Shown piece after piece: positions 36,168 through 45,572 of a stretch of 64,000 nt of DNA. The stretch is from assembly GCA_022497145.1 (NCBI GenBank), contig MU385867.1, positions 62,001 through 126,000 on the forward strand, read 5' to 3'. This stretch comes from Rostrohypoxylon terebratum (lineage: Eukaryota; Ascomycota; Sordariomycetes; Xylariales; Hypoxylaceae). How positions within the stretch are numbered: position 1 is the stretch's first letter; each line of letters starts with the position of its first letter. Below the pieces are notes generated by a model that worked only from the letters and a program-made list of their open reading frames with translations, searched no databases and was not told the DNA's origin. The translations under genes were made by a program, and so were the position numbers.

Positions 36168-37418
36168 TCACCACAACTCCGCATTCTCGGCGCAACCCCG
36201 CGCCATCTCGAACTGCTCGTCTGTGCGACAGACCAGCGTGCGGTGTCTGGCGTACTGCTTTCCGACGTCCTGGACGGTGTTCGTGATCTTAGCCGCGTTG
36301 AGCTTGGGGTCGATGCGGAAGCCGAGACACTCGGTCTGCGCGACGACGGCGGCGCGCAGCTTGTCGCTCTTCTCGCCGATGCCGCCGGCGAATACGAGCG
36401 CGTCCACGCGGCCCCCGAGCGAGACGTAGTAGGAGCCGACGAAGGCGCAGATGCGGTCCACGAGCAGGTCGAAGGCGAGCTTGCACCTGGGGTCGTCCTC
36501 GCTGTTCGCGATGACGCCGAAGTTCGTCGTGCCGGTTAGCGCTTTCCACCCGCTCTGCTTGTTGAGGATCTCTTCCGCGACGGAGATGTGGAGTTCCTTC
36601 GTGGACGAGGGCGAGAGCTTGCCTACGTCGCTCGCGTAGTGGAAGACGAGTGAGGGGTCTACGCTGCCGCTGCGCGTTGCGCCGGGAAGACCCGCGAGCG
36701 GCGTTAGACCCATGGACGTATCCCAGGACTGTCCGTTCTTGATGGCGCAGGCACTGGCCCCGGATCCAAGGTGCAGGGCGATGATGCTTAGCTCGGAAGG
36801 ATCGCGGCTAAGGTAGTCGGCGACGGATCGTGTGATGAAAGAGTAGGAGATGCCGTGGAAACCGTACTTGCGCAGCTGGTTGTTCTTGGCGATCTCCTGG
36901 TCGATGGGGTAGGTGCTAATGTGCGGCGGGATCGTCGAGTGGAACTGCGAGTCGAAGTAGGCCACGTTAAGCGCGCTCGGCAGCTCGTCTATGCACGACT
37001 TGATAATGTGCAAGGAGTTGGCGTTGTGCAGGGGAGCTAGATCCGTCAGGCGTTCTAGGTGGTGGTAGGTTTCCGGGGTGATTAACTTGGCCGTCTTGTA
37101 GTCGCCTCCGTGGACGACTCGGTGGCAGGCGACCGAAATGTCGCTCTTGGCGGATATCTCGGGTAGCTCCGGATCACCCGTCAAGACGTTCAGGATCGTC
37201 TTAAAGGCGTCATCCTGGTCCGCGACGCCGCCGGTCACCTCCTCATGGCTCTTGACCTCCACGTCGCCGCGCTGGTAGCTAAGCTGAGCCGGAGGTGCGG
37301 TCAATCCACTTATCTCGGCTTCGGCGAGCTGCTTCGGCGACTCATTGAAGCGGGCGGCGTAGGCGGAGATTTTGACGGAGCTGGACCCCGCGTTAATCGA
37401 AAGGATGATCTTGGTCAT
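36168..37418 (-). CDS. ackA: Acetate kinase (EC 2.7.2.1)
   Basis: Interconverts acetate plus ATP and acetyl phosphate plus ADP. In fungi it is thought to work with phosphoketolase, which supplies acetyl phosphate; no phosphoketolase gene is in this window. Single exon, 416 aa, close to the usual 400-430. Key motifs, with positions from the chosen start: ILSINAGSSSVKIS with N9, HRVVHGG with R100, YFDSQFHSTIP with D156, RKYGFHGISY with H188, LHLGSGASACAIKNG (phosphate-binding), GLPGATRSGSVDPS with R249, and VFAGGIGEKSD with E349. These correspond to the catalytic Asn, Arg, Asp, Arg and Glu of the ASKHA acetate kinases. The frame stays open 11 codons further upstream, but not from an ATG; the ATG at 37418 gives the expected MTKIILSINAG start. 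The C-terminal half has markedly GC-rich third positions. Confidence 0.96.
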   Translation of the reverse strand: MTKIILSINAGSSSVKISAYAARFNESPKQLAEAEISGLTAPPAQLSYQRGDVEVKSHEEVTGGVADQDDAFKTILNVLTGDPELPEISAKSDISVACHRVVHGGDYKTAKLITPETYHHLERLTDLAPLHNANSLHIIKSCIDELPSALNVAYFDSQFHSTIPPHISTYPIDQEIAKNNQLRKYGFHGISYSFITRSVADYLSRDPSELSIIALHLGSGASACAIKNGQSWDTSMGLTPLAGLPGATRSGSVDPSLVFHYASDVGKLSPSSTKELHISVAEEILNKQSGWKALTGTTNFGVIANSEDDPRCKLAFDLLVDRICAFVGSYYVSLGGRVDALVFAGGIGEKSDKLRAAVVAQTECLGFRIDPKLNAAKITNTVQDVGKQYARHRTLVCRTDEQFEMARGCAENAELW

Positions 37419-40004
37419 GGCTTTTTGGGTCCTGTGTTCTGTGTGGTGCAATGTAGTGAGTGGTTCGTTGCCGGGTTCGGTAGCGAATGATATTGCGAGT
37501 CTACCGGGAAGGGGTTTTGATTGGTGGATTGTGGTTCACAATTGCCTAGGTGGGTATTATAATCGAGATCGAGTGCAACCGTGGTCCGTGGGTGAGTAAG
37601 GCTGGTAAGGTATAAGGTTAAAAAAAAAAGTAAGGTACGATGTAAGTAATTAACACGATTGTAACCTTAATTTGTTTGGATGCTATGTTATGCTATGTTA
37701 TGCGAAGTTATTCGATGTTGATCTGGAATGCGATTGCTTGATGTGATGCCGAGTCTTCTTTCTTCCGATTCCCATATGGTTGAGATTACCGGCTGTTTAT
37801 AGGGTTTGGGAAAGTGCCTTGATGTCTAGGTGTCCCTCTCCTCTTTGAGGTCTTTTAGTACATACCTATAACGATCCAATGTCTACCTAGTAGGTATAGG
37901 TACGTACATGCTGTAACATGCTTCGGTCGGTTTGCCCCGCCCCTGCCCGCGTCGCGACCCAACGCCCCAATTCGTTTGCCAATCTGCTAACTAACGTGCC
38001 CGGCTCCTGCCCTCCTACTGCACAACCAGATCAGCCAGATCAGCTAGATTAGCTAGATCAATTGATCATCGTAGCGTACGCACGCTTCCTGCATGGCATG
38101 ATCGACCCATGACGTCTAGATTGTGGCCTGACCCGGCGCAGGCCTCTAGCCACGTACCAGCCTCAGCTCGGACGACCACATCCAACGCCGCAATCCGAAT
38201 CCATAATGTGACTCACCAACTATTTTCAATCAATTTCTTTCTAGGTTTAATTACTCCTCGGACCGAGGCTTGGCAAGCTCCCGATACCATACTGAATCGT
38301 AGTAGGATGCATAAATCGTATCATTTGTTGGATAATTCGAACAACGTGTCTACAACCTACTGAACCTTTTTTTATTCAAGGGGTAAAGGGGTAAAAATTA
38401 ACAAAGAAAACAATATTAACGAAAGATATTCGCATTTCTTTATTTTCGGACTCGCACTCGCTAAACGATCTACTATGTAATATCTCTCACCACTCTGCCA
38501 CTCCGAGAGCTGCACTCTCAACATGAGCAATGGCAATTCCCACAACGTCTTATCTGTCCTCTTAACTCGTACGAAAGAATAAGCAACTTTCGATCAATGG
38601 GTGAGATGTGGCCTCTTCTCAGACGGTTTTCCGGCCGCAGAAACGCGCAACTGTTGATATTGTCGATGAGTCTTTCGGATTCGGATTGATCAGCCCACGT
38701 GGTGGACGATAATCAACCCGCGCTTAATTTACATGCATGAATATCGATGATTCACAACTCGCAACCTTGCTGACCGAGAGGCTCATCATTATTGAAGCGC
38801 AACGCGTCAGTCTTTTGGGATAATAGTCCCGAGGCATCTACGTTCGCGTACTCTGGGCGCGGGCCAAGAGCCACAAGCCGCATTTGGCGATCGTTCATTT
38901 TGTCAAGGTTTTGCGATTGATGCCTAAACGATCGGCATTTTCGATTCGGGTTTCATCGTTGAGGCGGCGGTTTCTGGCCCGAGTCACCACCATTTTGTTG
39001 AGTGCGAGGAACACTATTCGCGTGCTTAAGCCCAACAGCGCTCTTTGCCAGGTTGGATATCGAAATGTGTCCTGCGCCGCTCCCTTGAAGGTAGGTGCCC
39101 ATGTGACCGAAGATAATACATATCCTCCTCGATACTGAGCTCCTTCCGAGACGAGGGTTCTATCGTTACTTTGAATAACGGTACCTATTGTTTTGGACGG
39201 GTTTGATGCATTTGGGGAGCGACGGACGATGGCCACAGGGAGTGAGAGGAAGCCTGCGAAGTTGGCGATAGCACTGCCATAATACAAGGCCACTACAAGA
39301 CACCAAGCAAAAATAGCAGAAATAGACACATTCTATTTTAAACAGGTTGTTTCAATCCACGGCGGATTTTATATGATGAGTGAAGGCGTACGGCTCACAA
39401 TAGTCGAGACCTGTTGAGTGAGCAAGGGACAGAAACAAACAATATCATTCGATACAGTGGTCTCAACGCCAACAATTTGTTTTCCAATTCCGTCGATGTA
39501 TTAACGTGAGGCTGGCACAAGCCCATATGCTTCTCAAGCTTCTCTTCTAATTATACCCAGCATTCTTGTCACATGTATTGCCGAGCAATAAATAGAAGAA
39601 AACATCTCTTATTTTAATCTTCCACCTCAAGTCTCCCTATCTGTATGCCAGGGAGGCTTCAAATTAAGTATTTCGTTCAACCAACACCGCCCAGCCTCGT
39701 TACCTGGAATGGTTATTATTAGGGACAGTCTGTAGAACTGTATGGTCTTAATTACCAAGAAACCAAAGACAGGGACGTCTTGCGGTTGTCAAGGGGCAGC
39801 CTCTGTCAGGGGTCGACAACAGCGGCATCTCACGACAGAGAAATACCCCTTGCCATAAAGCGTCAGTAGGTACATGTCGATTCGAAACTCAGCTCGATCA
39901 TTATTTAAGACCAAGGCCCATTCCCACGAGCAAATTCAACTTCTCAAAGTCATCGTGTAAATCTTCATTCTTAACTCCCGCTCGTGAACCCGAAAAAAGA
40001 CACC
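37419..40004. other. Intergenic region acetate kinase to secreted protein gene
   Basis: No gene recognised. A poly-A run at about 37620-37629, TGTTATGCTA repeats near 37681-37705 and GATCAGC/TAGAT repeats at about 38031-38065 are seen. A 144-codon frame at 38895-39329 (-) begins with GTG, not ATG, and shows no known motif. The first part presumably contains the acetate kinase promoter. Confidence 0.45.
39903..39909 (+). promoter_or_regulatory. TATA-like element upstream of the secreted protein gene
   Basis: TATTTAA lies about 100 bp before the ATG at 40005. Distance fits a core promoter; a chance match is possible. Confidence 0.3.
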
Positions 40005-40741
40005 ATGGTCCAATTCGCCTACTCTCTGGTCATCGCTGCCGCCGCCGCGGTCATCGCTTCTGGGCCCGCAAAGCCCGCCTCACGCTATATCGTTGCCAGA
40101 AACGACTCGGGAGAAGCCCCAAGCGCCGTACTGAACGACTATACCAGCGGGTACGCTGTCCTCAGCGTCATCTCCACGCAACTCATGAAGGTGACGGACA
40201 GTCAGAACATCTTCAACACGGTGTCTACTGGGAGAACCACTGTAGCGAACGAGGCGCAAACCCTACAAAAAATGAGGGACGACTTTGTCCGCACCGGGCA
40301 GGAGCTACAGGAAGCATTTCATCATCTCAACAACGATACCACCATACATGGGACGACCAACATGACCATTATCATTGATTCGGTCATGAGGTCCGATCTG
40401 GACATCCAAGACTACTTCGATTTCATAACCCGCAACGCGACTGTAGACGCTGCCCAGGACTGCGGTGCGGCGATCGCTTGCTTTAGGTATGCCCACTTCC
40501 GTCACCTGCTTTCCCCTATCTCGGTATAAATCAGGCGAGCGAGTTTGAGTCGTTGTAGATGGATGTAGCCAAAAAACAGTAGCTAACCGATACCAGGAAT
40601 CGGCGTCACAATCTACTAGATTTCATTGGCAAACTTCACGACGATGCCATCTGCAATGGCACTTGTCACTTTAACGATTTCGCGAAGACGCATCTCTTAG
40701 ACGAGGGGAAAGGGTGTGATACAGTCTTTTGTTTGTTATAA
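40005..40741 (+). CDS. Small secreted six-cysteine protein, function unknown
   Basis: Two exons, 40005-40486 and 40597-40741, give 208 aa; the intron is GT-AG (110 bp) with a good branch site (AGCTAACCG). Residues 1-27 form a likely signal peptide (YSLVIAAAAAVIASG), and no further transmembrane segment is seen. All six cysteines lie in the last quarter: C153, C159, C180, C184, C201 and C206, so three disulphides are possible. Five N-glycosylation sequons are visible (N33, N110, N119, N144, N181). The middle (about 50-140) looks helical and amphipathic. I do not recognise the family; a secreted effector-like or cell-wall-surface protein is conjecture. The frame is open upstream to 39984 only through a GTG; the ATG at 40005, context CACCATGG, is the natural start. 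The gene ends 140 bp before a homopolymer and assembly gap. Confidence 0.75.
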
Positions 40742-40881
40742 TGGCGATCGTGGTATTATTCATGCCTTAGTCGACATCTCCGGCGCAAAATGGCTTGAAA
40801 ATCTGTTTCCTTCTTTTTCGATATAGAATATTAGTTTAGGTTGCTGCTGGCAGTTAAGAGGGTAGAAGCGGTGTGCCTTGA

Positions 40882-40902
40882 GGGGGGGGGGGGGGGGGGG
40901 GG
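40882..40902. repeat. Poly-G run, 21 bases
   Basis: Uninterrupted G21 directly before the first copy of the duplicated 67-bp unit. A homopolymer this long beside an assembly gap may be partly a sequencing artefact. Confidence 0.85.
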
Positions 40903-40969
40903 CAAAAATGTATTTTTAATAAGAATAATTTGGTATAAGGTTGAATGTAAATATTTATGATAAGAAGGG
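40903..40969 (+). repeat. Duplicated unit, copy 1 (67 bp)
   Basis: Aligns without gaps to 41087-41153, with 51 of 67 positions identical by my count. Both copies begin with CA and end with TAAGAAGGG. The copies are 184 bp apart. Confidence 0.7.
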
Positions 40970-40979
40970 NNNNNNNNNN
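40970..40979. other. Assembly gap, ten N
   Basis: Ten undetermined bases. The round number suggests a placeholder, so the true gap length is unknown. Confidence 0.99.
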
Positions 40980-41009
40980 CTTTTTCTTTTTTTGTGTGCT
41001 TGTTCTCTG

Positions 41010-41087
41010 GCGCTCGGGGGGGCGGGGGGGGCGGGGCGGCGGCCCGGGCCGGCCGGCCCGGCCCCCCCCCCCCCCCCCCCCCCCCCC
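41010..41087. repeat. Extreme GC block ending in poly-C (26 bases)
   Basis: CTC is followed by G-runs broken by single C, then a mixed CCGGGCC patch, then C26. The G-to-C transition is nearly self-complementary. It is unlike any other part of the window. Confidence 0.85.
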
Positions 41088-41153
41088 ATAGATGTAGTTT
41101 ATATACTGATCATTTGGTCTAAGGATGAATGTATCTATGTCTGCTAAGAAGGG
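41087..41153 (+). repeat. Duplicated unit, copy 2 (67 bp)
   Basis: Second copy of the unit at 40903-40969; starts at the last C of the poly-C run and ends with CTAAGAAGGG. Confidence 0.7.
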
Positions 41154-42910
41154 AGTGACTGTCTTTCTCTTGTTTTCAGGGATATATTAGGAGAGACCTG
41201 GCTTTCTGTCATCTAACTTCTTTGATCCACTACCTAACTCTGTGAATAATATGATCACTGGAATCATAACAGACACTGCGATTACTTGGCACTCTCAATT
41301 TGTCGTACCCGCAATATGACATATTAACTGTTTGCCCGAGCCCGAACTCACATCAGCAGGCTGGGGTTGAAGAGGAGGACATCTGGTATGTATACTCACA
41401 GTGGCAACGAGACATAGATAGCAAACAATCAAAATAAAACCCACTTTGGTATATCGATGGCCGCTAGGTATGGATATGACCTAATGATCCTCTTTTACAT
41501 ACAAAACTATGTCACGTTTTGCTGCCATGCTTGAGCTGGATGTTTGACCACCTGTAGCTCATCCCTATTCCCTTCGCCTCCTTTATCTCTAGGGTTCGCT
41601 GGCTGGAAACCCAGTGGATTCCCCCCCTTCCCCCATTATAAAACGCCTTGTCTGTGTGTTATAATCAGCCCGGTGTCTGCCCGAATCTTGTATACTAGTT
41701 AGCCAGTTCTATTGATTTATGTTTTCACTGTATTGAATGTTGAAAGAGGTGTCAGCCGAATTGTGTCGTCTTTAGCGTACCACTTGGATTCAAATCAACA
41801 CTTGTTTGCATTCAGTTTTTTTTTTTTCTTTTTTAGTTATTTTTCACTTTGCACGTCCTACTCATACACATAACCTCCGCACAGGAGGCCTTTTTGCCCT
41901 TATTTCTCCTTTTATGACGTCTATCTGAAATCATTCCCTTTCCGTGAGGCCCCTTATGCGAATAATCCACGCCATGAATGCAAGTGCGAGAAGGAAAGAA
42001 ATTCAATGCCCAATACTTTTGTCTAGCAGCGACAGGCCAACCCTCAAAAGCTCGTGGGTTTTGAATTCCAGTAAAATCATTAAGACAAATGACTGGGCGG
42101 AATGTCCATGCTAAGTTGACTTGAGAGGGAATTGAATTAAGCGCAAGCTACCGAGCAGGAGTGGTTCCGAGTATCTTTGCCCTGAGCCATCACGAGAAAA
42201 GTGTCGTGACCATTATCTCATTCTGTCGTGAAAGCCACTGCCACGTGTGGCAGGTGTCGTCTTAAAGAACGACCACATGAAAAAAAAAATCATAGGGGCG
42301 ATGATTGTATGGCGACTAGGCCAAGTGGATAGGGAAAGTGTCAATGAGAAAGCATCAACACGTTCCCCCTCAAGGACAGAATGACCACATGAACAGGCCA
42401 TAATGCTGCAGCTTCGCTGCCTTTCCAGACCAAAAACTATTGTTTGTGTGGCTATTAATCAGCCATCATTATTCCATTCCGTGTCTTGGTCCCTCGTAAT
42501 TTCCAACATGATTAGTCCATTGACCATAAGCCGGCGATTTGATGGGACTTCGACGCATTGTTGTGTCGTATCCAGGAATTCACAGTAGAAATGAGCAACC
42601 CAGAAGATGAATGGGTATTTTTCCGGTGGCCGTACCAAGAAATCTCTTAAAAAGCGTAGACTGTAGAATATCGCGGTTTTGAGGTTTCGAACCGGGATTA
42701 AACTTCAGAAGGCGTAGTCGAAGTTGAGTTACGTAAAAAGGCGACTCTTCGTTTCCCAATCTTTCAACCCACCACACCACGTGAGCCGGGCGAAATCTTT
42801 GCCAAATTGCATTTTTTCATTGAAACCCATTGCAATGTGTCAAAACACTTGCACATAGAATGTAATAACTTTTCAGTCAATGGGCTATTCATGCAACCTC
42901 GCGAATGGTA

Positions 42911-45572
42911 TTAGTTACCCTCGGTTCCATGATTGGCGTTGATTCCGTTAGTGGCTAACTGATCAACTTGACCATTTTGCTCCAGGCCGGCTGGGAGTGG
43001 TGAGTCGTTCTGGAAAGACTCCTTCTTATAAATACCATCCCCCTTGAACTCATTGGTCTGAGCATCTGATGTGCCCATGATTTGTTGTCCTGCTGCCTCT
43101 GTTCCAGGGTTGCCAGTAGGAGAAAACTCAGGAACTGTAGCTGAGAGTTGGGAATCCGCAGAGCGGTAATGACTGTTAGCCGCACTGTTTGTCGGTGATG
43201 CCACGCCGTTTCCATTGACATAAGGAGGAAAATGAGACTCGGTTCCCGTTGGCGAGAACATGGGTGATACGCCATACGCAAACATCTGGGGCCAGTAGGC
43301 CATATGTGATTCGAATGGACGATAACTTGCAGGCCCATCGTTCTGCGCCGCTGGATGTCTCATATGCATTGCAAGCACCCATGGCTGCCACTGTTCCCGA
43401 CGCCGTACCTTGTCTTGGCCATCATCTGTAATGACGTATTCAATATGGGGAGAATTGTCGCAGGCTATGCGGATAAGCTGCCAGTCCGCGGCAATTTCTT
43501 GCATCCGTTTGAATCCAGCAATGACATTCAACGGAACAAACCCCTGAGAGTCCATGAACTTTCGGAGGTACCAATCTTTGCAAAGATTGTCGATAGAGAA
43601 ATAATACTCTACTTGTGACAATACTCCGCTCAATAAGTGATTGGGATCACCGTAAGGGTTGAATTGCCCATTGGTATGAGGATACGCAGCAGCAGGATCA
43701 TATGGCATCCCGGCTACTGGATAAGCGCCTCTTGATTGGTGTCTAGAACCACCTTGCGAGGAGCGATTGTTTCCTGAGCTCGGTCGGCTACGGTGCTGGG
43801 GTCCTGCCGGCTGAACTGGGAATGGGTTGCTATATGCCATAGGCGGGTAGCCTGTAGCGTATGGGTGTGAGGCCTGTCTAGGATTGGTACCAGCTTGGTA
43901 GTTTAAGGCAGGAGATGCTTGGTTGAATTGAGACGATACATGGCCGACGCCGTTTGTGACCGAATGGCCTCCACGGCCTCGTGCACCTCCTCTAGGACGC
44001 TCATTGCGGGACACATTACCCTGACCCTGCATGTGGAAACTATTATCTCTCGGTGGCTGTGGCGGCTTCGTCTCGTCTGCTCGTTGGTTTGAGCCAGTCA
44101 CTCGTGTAGCGGTATGTTGAGTCGCAATTCCATTGGCGGAATCTGCTAGGCTTTGTTTTGACGCGTCTCCCTTGGAGATTGCCTAGACTCACCGTTAGTA
44201 GGCGTATAAGGAAACAGTCTTCACTTGGATATGAACTTACTGAAGGAGCTTCTCCTAATTTTCCAGCACCCTGAGCGTGTGACTTTCTGGATGCGGACAC
44301 ATCAACAGATCCGCGTTTAGATGCTGGCAGTGCAACGGCAACACCTCCAGGAGCCACGCCATTGTCTTGTGTGCGATCTATGTCAGAATGAGTCAATGTC
44401 ACAGTAGTATATAGATCTGGTGAATTACCGGTTGGGGCATTATCGCCACGGCTGCCTCTAGCTGCGGTGTCTCGGCCGCCTCGTGAACCACCACTACGGC
44501 CACCTCGCGGGCCTCTTGTAGGTATGGGGGTCTCAAAGTTGACAGTTGGGACAAAATCCATAGGAGTCCACTCCTTTTTCTGACGAGGTTTGCTCGGACC
44601 AGACTCTTCCTTCTGGTCTTTGTCAGACTTCCCAGAATTGAACTGAGCCTTCAGGCCAGTTGCCGCCGTTTCAGGCGTTGGCCATGATGAGGTGTTACTT
44701 GCAACAGGACCTAATGCCTCGGGCGGTGACTTATCATCGCTGTTATTCGCTCTAGCGCCTCTCGGAGCTGTTCTGCGAGAGTTTTGGTTGCTATTGTTGC
44801 GCAACTGGTCAATGTCCTTCTTCGGAGGTCTACCACTCCCGGACAAAGGCCTGTTTTGCACCGAAGTCGCGTCAGCTCCGTCGCTCTGAGGACATTTCGC
44901 TTTGCTGTCTTGGGGGGGCAGAGTAGATGTGCCATTGGTCTGAATACTAGATGTAATATTCGAGACACGCGACTGCGCGGTTGCCGGAGGCGTTGCCTTC
45001 AACTTCGCGGCCCTCTCCTCCTGTCTTTGAGCCCATATATTAACTGTTGGCATTGGTGCCTCAGCTAGTTCCACCTTGAGAGGCACATTCTCCTTTTTAT
45101 CCTGCGCCTGCGCCTGCTCTTGCTCCGACTCCTTCTCGGTTGCCTTGCTCTTCTTGCCTTTCCTAGGCTTCTTGCTGTCGCTAGTATCTGCGGGCTGAGA
45201 ACCTAAAGTCTGAGCCCGTCCCCGTCGCTCGGTGCTTTGAGGGACAACCTCACCAAGTACTTTTTCAGTGACTTGGCTCGATAAACTAGACGGCTCGGCC
45301 GCCTTGTCACTGGTAGAAACACAATCTGAGTCATTACTATTCAGACTATATGACTCTGGTTTGACCGATGAACTGCTGGTATTCTGCGAACCGTCGTTCG
45401 AGGTTGTCGAAATCGCGACAGATGGAGCCCGCGTGCTAGGAGTAGCAGCAACATCTCGACTTTGGGTGCTTGTCGTGGACGGCGCTTGACTCGGAGTTGA
45501 ATTCGGCTGAGAACCGATGGATTGGGTAGTAGAATGGCCTTTGGCGGCCTGGGCATATGAAAACGCCGACAT
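42911..45572 (-). CDS. La-domain RNA-binding protein (LARP1/Sro9-like)
   Basis: Predicted to bind mRNA and affect its stability or translation in the cytoplasm. Two exons on the minus strand, 45572-44241 and 44182-42911, joined across a 58-bp GT-AG intron, give 867 aa. The first 610 residues are low-complexity: Ser/Thr/Gln-rich, with the conserved VNIWAQRQEERAAKLKA, a KKPRKGKKSK basic patch, RGG-type tracts (RGPRGGRSGGSRGGRD) and PRGGARGRGG. The La motif (winged helix) is at about 627-713: LLSGVLSQVEYYFSIDNLCK, DWYLRKFMDSQGFVPLNVIA and GFKRMQEIAADWQLIRIAC. No clear RRM follows, which fits Sro9/LARP1-like rather than genuine La proteins; no DM15 repeats were recognised. MSAFSYAQAAKG at the N-terminus is typical. 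An extra in-frame intron at 44428-44378 would shorten it to 850 aa. Confidence 0.88.

Larger units (their letters stand above)
40742..42910. other. Intergenic region with assembly gap
   Basis: No gene recognised. It contains a poly-G run, ten undetermined bases, an extreme GC block and a duplicated 67-bp unit (listed separately). The rest, 41160-42910, has only random short ORFs and a poly-T stretch at about 41817-41837; its end must hold the 3' end of the La-domain gene. Confidence 0.5.

Noticed and set aside
38895..39329. 144-codon minus-strand frame with a hydrophobic N-terminus resembling a signal peptide
   Set aside because: Starts with GTG; the first in-frame ATG is near its end. No acceptor site with an upstream exon could be shown.
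40941..41147. Open frame running through the N gap and GC block
   Set aside because: It crosses undetermined bases and homopolymers; its translation is an artefact.
42580..42790. tRNA-like B-box match (GGTTCGAAACC on the minus strand) near 42690
   Set aside because: The flanking bases do not form a T stem, and no matching D arm, anticodon arm or acceptor stem could be drawn.
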